A stretch of DNA of 64,000 bases from Nemertoderma westbladi. Lineage: Eukaryota > Xenacoelomorpha > Nemertodermatida > Nemertodermatidae. Each line of letters starts with the position of its first letter. Within the stretch, counting starts at the first letter, position 1. The notes beneath the pieces are model-generated. The model was given only the letters and a program-made list of their open reading frames with translations, ran no database searches and had not been told where the DNA came from. The stretch lies in the NCBI GenBank assembly GCA_032718475.1, contig JAUCBJ010002263.1, positions 1 to 64,000 on the forward strand. Direction: 5' to 3'. The position numbers were made by a program, and so were the translations under genes. Of this stretch, positions 45,406 to 54,893 are shown piece by piece.

Positions 45406-46647
45406 TCATCCTGACTGATCCATACAGTCCGTGTAAAATGTACGGATCTCGCGCGGCGCACGCTCTTTATATAATGTGTCGCATCTAGCCGCTTTATCTG
45501 GATGCTCTCGTCGAAAGCGTCTGGTCGGAGTATGACTAGTTGTGTGAAGCAACGCGTCATGGTTACGTCCACATAGAGGACATGTATCGTCGCTCGGGCA
45601 ATCCTTCCGGACGTGTCCTGGTTTCGTACATCTCCAGCAGGAATCTAACGATCGAATTTGGAGTCTCCTTTCTTCGATCCCTAACTCCTTAAAAGCGCGA
45701 CATCCACGAAGTTTATGTCCGCTTTGGTTTCTGCCGTTCCGCTCGCAGTATGAGCATCCCACAAAGTCCGCCGGCAACTGTTGTCGAGGCTGCGTGGTGC
45801 CGATAGGCGTCAGAACTTTAGAAGTCTCAGTAGGGGTGGCGTAGGTAACGGCTTTCGCGTTCGTCGGAAATGGTTTAGTCCGATTCGGCGCAGAAATAGC
45901 TATCCCTTCTGCCGCGATATGGTGATCAGTATAATTCGATCGGGTCTCGATCACGGCCTCCCGCGAAATCAGTTGATAGACGTTGGTAAGTTTTAATAAC
46001 CCTCCGGCCTCTTCACGCTGGTACTCGATGCGTTGCCATTCTCGTCGGAGTCGATGATGAAGTCGACCGATTATCCTGATGAGAACCGTCGGTGCGTTAG
46101 CATACTCGAGTTGTCCAATGGACCGTAAAGTCCCTATAGCATTCTTGATTTCGTCCGCGAGTCGTAGAAGATCGATCGGTTTCGAAATGCTGCCTCCTCT
46201 ACAGAGGTCTTCGATAATGGATTTAGCCATGGCGACATTACCTCCGTAAATCGAATATAAACGGTCGTACGCTAACTCAAAGGCATCAGGAACACCAATA
46301 AAGGTTTCCGCTAATCGTTTCGGCTCACCAGACAGGACTAGGAGCAAGTAATTAAACTTCTCCGTCGAGGTGAAAGCACACTTAGCGATCTGGGACTCTA
46401 CGTAGTCTACCATTGTGCGCCAGTGTTTCGCGTTGCCAGAGAACTTTGGCGGTTGCTGTGCCGGTAATCCGTGTCTAGCCGCGAATTTCGCAATCTCGCT
46501 AACCAAATCCAACTGTCCGCGTCCCTGTTCGGTGGCGTCGTCCAGTCGCTCCCTTCCGCGTGTTGTTCGTCGGTAGGAATTATTAACGGGATCTTCTTCT
46601 CGATGTGTCGGAGTCTGTCTAGTCTCCTGTTCTCGCCTTGGTAGTCA
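45406..46647 (-). CDS. BEL-1 gag: capsid (DUF1759-like) and zinc knuckles
   Basis: Structural protein that should package the element RNA. The frame is open from after the TGA at 46,647 down to TGA at 45,408-45,406. Seen: EIAKFAARHGLPAQQPPKFS, the capsid core with CAFTSTEKFNYLLLVLSGEP and RLYSIYGG, a region to about residue 230, then CSYCERNGRNQSGHKLRGC, CWRCTKPGHVRKDC and CPLCGRNHDALLH zinc knuckles. No ATG starts near the capsid; translation must come from readthrough of ORF1 or an internal start. The final TGA lies at the gag/pro junction, where BEL-2 has a sense codon. Confidence 0.85.
46645..46647 (-). promoter_or_regulatory. Conserved in-frame TGA, candidate readthrough site
   Basis: TGA followed by CTA. 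Upstream and downstream are in one frame. UGA-CUA is a known leaky stop context in animals. The same junction in BEL-2 also has TGA (57,432). Confidence 0.55.
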
Positions 46648-48912
46648 ATGTTGTCTAGGTTGTTCTAACTCCATGCTGGTTCGTGATCGATCCGACGGTT
46701 GCGCTTCGAGTCGATCTTCGAGTTGAGCTAGTCGGTCCGTCATCTCGGTGAACTGTTTGGCGCTGATCGTTTCCGGTGGTTTCAACGTGGGTTTCTGCAA
46801 AGGTGTTTCTCGTGGAGGATTCTCGATGTAGGGGTTTGTCGATCGTTCCTCCCGTTTGTAATCCGCTGTCTCTGCCGCTCCAGTACGGAATATTTCCCGT
46901 TCCGTTGACTCCGAGTCACTGGATGAGTCGCTTTCGTCCGGATAAGGTGGCTGGCGGTTTCGCGTTCAGCGTATTACTTTTGGTCTCGTTCGCTGAGGTC
47001 TAGAGTCTACGGTTCTCCGTCGTTCGGTAGGCTCGCAAGCCTTCCACGAAGTCGTAGGTCTCGTTATACGTTGTTCGATCCCGTGGGTACTACCCACATC
47101 CATCCTCCTCCGTAGTTCGGTAGGCTCGCAAGCCTTCCACAAAGTCGTAGGTTGCGTCGAACATTGTGTCAAAGGTCGAGTGAAATAGTCGGGTTTCGTA
47201 GTCGGTCTATAAATAACTGGGTTCGCACAGCACATCACAGGTTTAACTTGTAATGGTTTACTCACCTGTTTAATTGTCATAAACGCAGGTTCCTCTCTTC
47301 CTACAAGTAGACTACGACTTACTGTAGGTGGACTAGTTATGTTACCTGCTAAAATTGGCGATGAAGTTGCCCTAGGTTGCAGTATTTCCGTCACAACAAA
47401 CCTGTTGCCTTGCGTCGAACGCACAGGCGTTATTTCCATAGGTTTCGTAACAAAGACCGGTTTTATCGAAGTCGTGGGTTTGAGCATAGGAATAACTTGG
47501 GGAAAACGTTTACAGTAATCCTCGACGAACTCCTCTCCTCGATCTATCGCTTCCACACTTCCTTCCTCGATTTGCTTCTGAATTCCGTGATATCGAGCTT
47601 CCATGCGATCCAGGGCAGACAAGTCGTGTCCAGCTCGCGATCTTATAGATCTATCTCTCGCGTCGAGTTCAAGGTCCGCTTGCGCGTTCGCTGCCTCGCG
47701 CGAACTACGATTCAGCTCGAACTGTAGTTGCATCTCCCTTTCGCATCGATCCGCTACTTGTTGTTGTGCCGCTAACTCCGCTTCCTGTATAGCTAAACGA
47801 GTGTTTATTTGTCGCGCCTCCAACTTGGCGCGAGCATCGGATGCTGCTTTCTTCCGTGCTAATTCGTCGGCTGCCGCCGCCGCGGCTGCTTCTTGCGCTA
47901 AGTCTTCCTCCAGTCTTCTCATCTCTGAGGATTCTAATTCGGCTTGCGCCTTGAGTTGCGCAATTCTCGCCTCATCCTCTCTATATTGTTTCTCTCCCTC
48001 GATGGCGATCTGTGCCATCCTCTGTTGCGTTTCTTCCTCGACGACTTGTTGTCGGCGTGCAACCTCCTGTTGTTGTCGAGTAATTACAGACGCTGTTCTA
48101 CTAACGTCGCCAACGTCGCCAACATCTCTCCGTACACTAACAAACGATCTATCCAGTGGTGGAATTTGGTAGGCTCGCGAGCCTTCCGTAGTAAGAACTT
48201 CCGTCGTCCCTCGCGGTTCGACTTCCGGTTCTTCGATTGGTACGCCGCATCTACGAAGAAAATTGGTGAGCGTCTCTAACCTCCCGTCCAGGCAGTAGAG
48301 TTCTTCTTCCTCTTCGGGTTGTAACACCGCGTCCGAAACTGACTCACCTAGCAGTTGGTCGAACTGCTCCTGTTGAGCCAATCTTATCACCGACTTAAAC
48401 TGAATAAGGCTTTCTCTCGCACTTACCAACTTGTCTATTATCTTTACCTGAGTAAAGTTATCGCCACGCAACTCTGCAAGTTCGTGTAAACCTTTAAGTT
48501 TATCTACGGAGGCATGTACCCTACCTTCTATCCTTACCTGTAAGGTGTAGAACTCGTATCTCGACATCGGGGCGGTTAACTTGCGTAAAACGCGAAAACC
48601 TTCTCCGAGGTTCCGGGTAATCTGGGCCATGTGTCCTCCTATACTCCTAATAACGTTCTCCTGGCTTCCAGTCGAACTTACCATGTCTGGTTCCCGTGAT
48701 CTGGTCTGCGGGATGGTAAGGAAATCTTCAATTCTGCCGTCGCCAAGCGTTGCAGCTTCCGGTATTTCCGTTCGGGGTACCGGCGACGCATGCGGTGTGA
48801 CATCGGTGGAATCTCGGGTTCTCCTTCTCGGTTCGTCTACTGTCGATCTGTCCTGGTCGCACGAGTCATAGTCGGTAGGTGGGTATCGAGTCGAATGGGG
48901 TGTGTCACTCAT
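46645..48912 (-). CDS. BEL-1 ORF1: coiled-coil N-terminal Gag-like protein
   Basis: Starts at a true ATG (MSDTPHSTRYPPTDYDSCDQ) conserved in BEL-2. Domains by eye: an acidic disordered start, a helical block (MSRYEFYTLQVRIEGRVHAS) conserved in BEL-2, then a long Glu/Gln/Ala-rich coiled coil (residues about 290-440), then a Pro/Thr-rich tail. The frame is broken by TGA at 46,968-46,966, where BEL-2 is open, then continues openly to a TGA at 46,647-46,645 that aligns with the ORF1 stop of BEL-2. The family is not one I can name; its position and coiled coil suggest a multimerising Gag part. Three palindrome copies are translated in it. Confidence 0.8.
47026..47045 (-). repeat. 20-bp BEL palindrome
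   Basis: Sense GGAAGGCTTGCGAGCCTACC, read KACEPT. Second of two 93-bp in-frame units at the end of ORF1. Confidence 0.95.
47119..47138 (-). repeat. 20-bp BEL palindrome
   Basis: Same sequence and reading (KACEPT), first of the two 93-bp units. The equivalent BEL-2 region has four 84-bp units. Confidence 0.95.
48168..48187 (-). repeat. 20-bp BEL palindrome
   Basis: Sense GGAAGGCTCGCGAGCCTACC, read in the third phase as EGSRAYQ. No counterpart in BEL-2 at this place. Confidence 0.95.
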
Positions 48913-49863
48913 GTCTTATTATATACGTCAAGTACGGGTAATAAAATGTCAAAGTATCTGAATGTTGAAATGTTAAACTTACCTTGGTATATATAGTATA
49001 TATATACCCTAACCGGTACAAATAAATCAACAAAGTCAGAATGTCGAAATGTCGAAATTTCCAAATGTCAAACTTACCTTGATATATATATATATCTTAT
49101 ATATACCCTAACCGGTACAAATAAAACTAACAAAGTATATAATAAAATAAGTAATAATCTAGCCTACCGGCTAAATTTGTACGAATAAATGAGATAACGG
49201 TATACGTTACCAAAATGTAGATCAACAAGTTCAAATAATAGGCAAAACAGCAACGTCTAACGGGAAAATAAGTACCAACAACACTACTAATAGACAGTGA
49301 AACCCACAAATTTTGAGTACTACTGTGCTTTCTTAAGTTTGAACGACACGAGTCGTAAAACTTACGCTCCTTTGATCTTCCAGTCGTGCAAATTCCCAAA
49401 TACAAACCGGACGTGGGTCGTTCCGTTTTTCGGCGGCGCGGACGAATTTTTTGTCTCCCAACATTGCGAAAAGCGGTCTAATCCTCGAAGCGGTCCAGAA
49501 ATGAGTCCTTGAGTCCTGAAAAGTCGAAGGTGAGAGTTTTACTTCTACGCTACGAAAATTCTTCCTAGGTACTGATACAACTTGGTCTTTAAACCCTATG
49601 TACCTTTTCAAGTACCGAAAAGTAACACCGCACACACACGGCGTAAAACAAAGTGCTACAAACTAACTATTAGCTAGTCAAATATTAAATGCAAAAGTTC
49701 TAGCTACCCTAAAAGCCTACTGAAGCAGGGGACATTCTACAAATTACTAAATTTACTAACCTTAAATTTTTAAATATCTCCTACTTTCAATAGCTAACAG
49801 TATGTGAGAGACCTCACGGTTGGGATCAATACTATACGCTAATTTGTATAATATATACCTCAC
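48913..49863 (-). other. BEL-1 leader between 5' LTR and ORF1
   Basis: Non-coding by comparison with BEL-2. A block with ACGTCCGGTTTGTAT and TGGGAAT (about 49,400-49,430) is shared with BEL-2 (54,450-54,475). Near ORF1 a roughly 100-bp segment with TTGTACCGGTTAGGGTATAT and AAGGTAAGTTT is duplicated (about 48,975-49,025 and 49,070-49,130). AAGGTAAGT is a strong splice-donor shape in sense. The first bases after the LTR (GTGAGGTATATATT) do not look like a usual primer-binding site. Confidence 0.6.
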
Positions 49864-50334
49864 TGTTGTGTCCTCTACGGTAGGGACTACCCTACAGCCT
49901 ACAAATCTACCAATACGAAGCTATAGAATATCTCTATCCATAAAGTCCAGTAGCATACCGCTTACCAGATCCTAGTAACGATGTATCTTACTATGAGACT
50001 CTAGTAATGAAACGGGCTCGTACAGTATCTGACAACAAATCCCAGTCCAGGATATCTAAACAAACAGATACAATACACAAACTACTACTGGCGAGGAGCA
50101 GAGCCTGGTGTCTATTCTATGTACGTGGGCGGGTCTAATGCCTACGTACTAGACAAAAGGATACCTGTCCTCTAACCGGTATGGCAGATGTACAGTTACA
50201 GTAACAGACCAAACTCACGGGAAAACAATCCCCGCGCAGCGAATCCTAACTATCGCTGACAGTCCTAAATACAGTAACTTGCCGCGGTGTGATTTATATG
50301 GTTTATATACGAGCTAGGTGGGTTACGGCCCTAG

Positions 50335-50505
50335 CGTAACAATAACTGATCCCCCTGTCTGAATCAGCCTAAAAGGTCGTGCCTAAATGTAACAATAACT
50401 GATCTCCCTGCACGAAATCAGTCTAAAAGGTCGTGCCTAAATGTAACAATAACTGATCCCCCTGTACGAAATCAGTCTAAAAAGTCAGGCCTAAATGTAA
50501 CAATA
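50335..50505 (-). repeat. 55-bp tandem repeat in the 5' LTR
   Basis: Three units, same as at 27,446-27,600. Confidence 0.85.
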
Positions 50506-51715
50506 ACTGCTGCGCAGAAAACAACAGTTTAATAACGAAAATGAAATGCTCCCTCTTGCCGTAACTAAATATCTGATCCTAATTTACAAATACAGATAAT
50601 TTCTGCCTAAAGTAATCTAAAGTGCGCTATAACTAGTAGAAACTCTAAGGGTAGATATGTTTTAGGGCGTGTGTGTGTGGGTGTGTTACAAATAAAACAA
50701 TTTTGGTGTATCCTTTCACTAGGTTTTAGTAATTCTCTGACCGAAATAATACCGTGCGCTAGCTACTAAAATAAACTAGTCGCGTTTTGTTGAACTTTAT
50801 ACTAACAAATGACGTCAAAGCTCTCTCCTTCCTATCCACAACTCAAATGGGCAACCACGGTGTTAATAACTACACCCGTGATCGGCACAAATACCAGATT
50901 CTGGTTGTAAGATAAGAAATAGGGATTAATTGCTACCGTACGTTAGCTGATCTGGTATACGAATTTGATTCTAGAACTTTGTTGCCGCGGTAGTTAGCAG
51001 CAATACCTATCAGTACGTGGCAAGGCGCGGTAGGATATTAATAAAAACCTCCCTAGGCCAAGCGGTGTGCCGGTAGCAGAAATGCTCCTTGCCTGATCAA
51101 ATAACCAACTTCAGGCAGGGGGGGGGGGGGGGTACTAATGTATGCTCTACAAAGCGAACCGGTACCAAACGGTCAGTACTGCGAATCACTAAATTATGGA
51201 AACATATGCTGTCTGTACCTAATATGTACTCGCGTACTGACGGACGGCAATAATTCGCTTCTACCTACTTACCTGTGAGGTATACAGGTAACCCAGGGGT
51301 TCGCAGGACTGGCAAAGGGGGAGGGGGGGGTTTTCTGCCTAAAATGTAGTTATTTGATCCTAAATTTGCGGCGTCCCAGGACGACGTCATGCTTACCCTG
51401 ATCTATAGGTCTTACGGCGGGCAAGGGCTTCAAACAAAGTCTTACCTTCCTCATAAAGCGGGCGCTGCATGGCAAGTGGAGCATTTCGAAGGGCGAAGGG
51501 GTGTGCGGTCCAAGTTAAAGTGGGCGCTAGCGTGTTGTGGACATCTTTTCCCTGCGTTGCTGACGGCCTAACGGTCTAGGCGGTCATCTTCCCGATGTTT
51601 GGCTGTCCCAAAGTTGGACCAAAGAAAAACATGTTCAGGAGTTTACAAATATATTTACAGTTTACGAAGTTAATTGTGATTGTACAAGTAGTGATAACCG
51701 AAGGCAAACCAGCCC

Positions 51716-51723
51716 TTTATATA
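51716..51723 (-). promoter_or_regulatory. TATA box of the BEL-1 5' LTR
   Basis: TATATAAA followed by GGGCTGG in sense. BEL-2 has TATATAAAGG at the matching place (52,610). Confidence 0.7.
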
Positions 51724-51901
51724 CTAAATCTGGGACATAGAATTCGCTAGAACCTCCTAGAATATTCGATGGCCTCACATTGGAGCAATAAGATATTCCA
51801 TGCCTTATGATTGGCCTAACTCATCCTTCGATACGTTGTACGCACCTCATTGGCTTACCAATTTGTACCAAATGAAAATAAATGGCCCCAAAATACAAAT
51901 T

Positions 51902-51976
51902 TCCCGACCAAGATTCGAACTCGTAACCTATGTAATGCAACCAACGCCTTAACCATCTGACCACTACGCCACGAGA
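51902..51976 (-). other. tRNA-like segment with pol III A and B boxes in the 5' LTR
   Basis: In sense, TGGCGTAGTGG fits box A and GAGTTCGAATC fits box B, 34-40 bases apart as in a tRNA gene. TCTCG/CGGGA can form an acceptor-like stem and the T-arm pairs at four of five positions. The anticodon stem does not pair, so this is a tRNA-derived element and not a working tRNA. Its place upstream of the TATA box is shared with BEL-2. Confidence 0.6.
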
Positions 51977-52108
51977 GTAACTAGGGGTTTTATGTATACA
52001 AATATGAATAGGCATATTACATTACTGTAACTTAATCAACATGCGTCGGATTTTCGAAAGTTTTTACGTTATACTACAAATGCTATTCTATAGTGAAATA
52101 ATTCATCA

Positions 52109-52190
52109 CGCGAGATTAATTATTTTCTCGCGAGTTTAATCATTTATCTCGCGAGATTAATTATTTTCGCGCGAGTTTAATCATTTATTA
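52109..52190. repeat. Satellite remnant and right target duplication
   Basis: Starts with CGCGA (52,109-52,113), the right target duplication of BEL-1, and continues as about four units of the TCTCGCGAG satellite seen at 25,266-26,960. It ends where BEL-2 homology starts. Confidence 0.9.
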
Positions 52191-52315
52191 TAGAATCATA
52201 TTCCCTAAATGCCGTGGATTTTCAAAATTTTATTTTATTCGAATTAACTTTGTTAAAGATTACATTAAGTCCTCATTTGTATTTGCTATATCTATTGTAC
52301 GATGTTTAGTCAAGT

Positions 52316-52391
52316 GGTTCAGTAGCTCAGTCGGTAGAGCGTTGGAAATTATATATGTAGTAGGTATTGAGTTCGAATCCTTGTAGGTGCG
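52316..52391 (+). other. tRNA-like segment in the BEL-2 LTR
   Basis: TAGCTCAGTCGG is a textbook box A and GAGTTCGAATCC a textbook box B. D-arm pairing (GCTC/GAGC) is perfect, but acceptor, anticodon and T stems pair poorly. Likely tRNA-derived and decayed. A strict tRNA search may still score it weakly. Confidence 0.6.
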
Positions 52392-52609
52392 AATTATTTT
52401 TTGTACAGAATTTCAACTCATTTAAATTGACCGCTACAAATTAAATTGCATTTGTCTGTACCTAGATTAACCAATGGGACTGTAGTTATTAGATTGTAAC
52501 CAATGTCGTGCAAGTTATATATTAGCTGGACCAATAGCTATCTTTAAAAACCTGTTAGAACCTATAGAACAATCGAGAATTTTCTCGATTGATTGCAGCA
52601 CAAATTTGC

Positions 52610-52617
52610 TATATAAA
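52610..52617 (+). promoter_or_regulatory. TATA box of the BEL-2 LTR
   Basis: TATATAAA followed by GGTGCG, about 220 bases after the tRNA-like segment, as in BEL-1. Confidence 0.65.
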
Positions 52618-54120
52618 GGTGCGATTTCGTTCATTAGTTCACTACTTCTTTCTTACACAATATTATTTCAGATTACATTGTTTATTGTATAATAGTTATT
52701 GTTTGATTTTGTAATAAAAGTTAGAAATACTTGTCACATCTGCCCTTTTCTATCTGTTTTATCATGCTTCACCACGGTGAACCCAACTAAGGGACAGGAT
52801 GGCTGGCTAGACTTCGGGCCGCAGCAATGAACGGGAACATCAAGGGAATGTAGACAGGAGACAACCCGCAATATCAATCTTAGTTATTCGCCCATCGCCT
52901 GAAAGGTTAGACAGCATTCGATGCCTTGCTACCTAAGTGTAAGACCAAAGATCAAAGGTAGAGGTAGTGACACGCTGTACGCCTAAAATTACATCTAGGG
53001 ACTGTACTGTCTTAATTCAGGAAAAAACCGCAGTAGACCTTCATATTCCTACGGGAGGAGAGAGGAGAGCAGGCAGAGATACTACTACGCAGATAGGACG
53101 TAGGCACACCGGTACAAGGCATACACATTGGTAGGGTGCAGCAAACTGTACGCCTAACTCTTGCTAAGTACAGGTGCGTTTGCGACTATTTGTAGTACAA
53201 CGGTGTCCATTGCATTAGAACTTGTAGGCCAGGAGGGTTACTGTGTTTCACCTGAATTAGGATTGTACCGTTCAGGCGGTAGGGCAGTTTACGACTAGGC
53301 GCAAATAAATTGAGGCTATTAGGGATATACTAACATCTACCGTGTCCCCGCCGACATCCTGATAGGAAGTTACCAAGCCCACCTAGGTAACCAAAATTCT
53401 AGATAGGACGCCAGGCTAGCTATTAGTAACAGTACGCCTACTGTAGTAAACTAACACATTTCTTCTTAGTATTAGGGACCTGGTAAATTAAAATTGCCGA
53501 ATTCTGGGCGTAGTATTAACCTTATGCCTGAATTTGAGTCCTGGAAATACGCAAGAGGGGAAGGAGCCTTATTATTCGTGAGTATTGGACCTACAAGTTA
53601 CAAAATTAGAATATTCGTAAAATGCACACCGTACCCAGTAATTATATATATGAAGGAGCAAAACTGATCTTGATGGTTCAGAATTAACACACGCGAGTTA
53701 GAAATTATTTACACCTCAAAATATATAAAATTAACTTTTGTCCGTACTGCACTTTGCCCGCTAGTTAGACATCTCCAAATCTCTGCACCTAGCTAGCGTC
53801 TCTTTCGCCCAACCATATAAATCACACCGCGGCAAAGTATACGAGCCCCTTAGTCCGTCAGTGAGTCAGCCTGATTTTAGGATTCGCTGCGCGGGATTTT
53901 GTTTTATCGAAGTTTGTCTGCTCGTAGACTGTTTTCTGCCTCACCGGTTATAAGGGACCAATACTGCAATATATTCGCTTACTTGGAGTTTACTATTTTG
54001 GTGAGAAGGTCGGATTTATGATTTGATTCACAAACTTTACAGTAAGATATTGCAGGTATTGTTAATGTCTCTTCGCATTAGTAGGAATATGTTTTACTGA
54101 ACTACGGTTCGGTAGGACTA

Positions 54121-54893
54121 AAGTTATTTGAAAATTTTGTATTTTGAGGTAAAAATTTATATTTGATTAGCTAAGTGCTAATTTTTTGAAATAAAATTTG
54201 ATTTGAACCGCGTGTAAAATATTTTGGAATTGAATACCGGTGTTTAAAAGGGTTTAAATACCATATTGTACCGGTACAAAAAATTTTCGTAAAAGTAAAA
54301 CCTAACTCTTTTGTTTTTCAGGATTCAGAACTCATTTCTAGACTGTAACGGGAGCAAGACCGTGTTTAGCAAGTTTGGGAGATAGATAACTCAACAACTT
54401 TGGTTGGGAAAATCGCACTTCATCCGCAACGCTGGAAACGGAAAGGTTCACGTCCGGTTTGTATCTGGGAATCTGTTTTTCTGGAGAATTATTGGAGTGG
54501 GTGAGTTCAAAAAGTTGCATAAATAAGTTAGGCATTACCGTATTAGTTAAAATTATTGTGGGTTCCACTGTCTCAAGTATTTATGCATTCTGTATGATTT
54601 CTTTGTTCATTGCTGAATTAGTCCGTATTATTGTATTTAATTTACCTTTTTGATAACGCATATCGTTATCCAATTTATTTGTTATAAAATTGGCCGCTAG
54701 GCTAATTTTATTATATACTTATTCCGTGACATTTATTTGCTGTAAAATTGGCCGTTCAGGCTAATTTTATCCATCTGCTATAAAATCGGCCGGTAGGCTA
54801 ATTTTATATGACTGTAATTAATACCGTTTAGATATAAATACGGTAAATTTGATACTTTGACACTCACATTTTACTTGACTTACAACTACCGAA
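54121..54893 (+). other. BEL-2 leader
   Basis: Non-coding. Shares GGAACTCATTTCT-type and ACGTCCGGTTTGTAT sequence with the BEL-1 leader. Near ORF1 it carries three hairpins (separate entry). GGGTGAGTTC near 54,498 resembles a splice donor. Confidence 0.5.
54684..54807 (+). repeat. Three tandem hairpins in the BEL-2 leader
   Basis: ATAAAATTGGCC/GGCTAATTTTAT hairpins at 54,684-54,711, 54,742-54,770 and 54,780-54,807, each with a 4-6 base loop. BEL-1 has one related unit (TTTAGCCGGTAGGCTAGATT in sense, about 49,155). Position just before ORF1 would fit an RNA packaging or translation signal; that role is inference. Confidence 0.8.

Larger units (their letters stand above)
26961..52108 (-). mobile_element. 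BEL-1: 25.1-kb BEL/Pao LTR retrotransposon
   Basis: Two LTRs (26,961-29,213 and 49,864-52,108) flanked by the same 5-bp duplication define one insertion into the satellite. Sense is the minus strand: 5' LTR on the right, then ORF1, gag, pol and 3' LTR on the left. The pol order (A16/A17-type protease, RT, RNase H, integrase with HHCC and a DUF5641-like tail) is that of the BEL/Pao group. The length is about three times that usual for the group. Some of it is a nested RLE-type non-LTR element (about 35,000-39,370) and some an accessory coding region (29,935-34,790). LTR divergence of about 0.6% by eye suggests a fairly young insertion. Coding frames carry several TGA stops and one frameshift, so this copy is probably not autonomous. 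Confidence 0.92.
49864..52108 (-). repeat. BEL-1 5' LTR
   Basis: 2,245 bp, begins and ends TG...CA. In sense: start at 52,108, tRNA-like segment about 130 bases in, TATA box about 390 bases in, then a long R/U5 part with G runs, a 55-bp repeat and ACACAACA at the end. It drives the element. The sequence is almost the same as the 3' LTR. Confidence 0.95.
52191..54120 (+). repeat. BEL-2 5' LTR (approximate)
   Basis: Similar to the BEL-1 LTR only in patches, for example AATCACACCGCGGCAA and AGGATTCGCTGCGCGGG near 53,820-53,900. The tRNA-like segment and TATA box are conserved in order. The 3' border is an estimate from the matching ends of the BEL-1 LTR. Confidence 0.6.

Noticed and set aside
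40064-48912. Plus-strand open frames opposite BEL-1 genes
   Set aside because: They are antisense shadows; conserved domains and BEL-2 homology are all on the minus strand.
49840-49863. Primer-binding site next to the BEL-1 5' LTR
   Set aside because: No TGG-starting tRNA complement is seen directly after the LTR end, so none is called.
26961-52108. UGA as a sense codon in this genome
   Set aside because: BEL-2 and the RTE copies show ordinary stop use and decay; TGA stops are better explained by mutation or local readthrough.
52316-52391. Functional tRNA gene
   Set aside because: Boxes and D-arm fit, but acceptor, anticodon and T stems do not pair well, and it lies inside an LTR.
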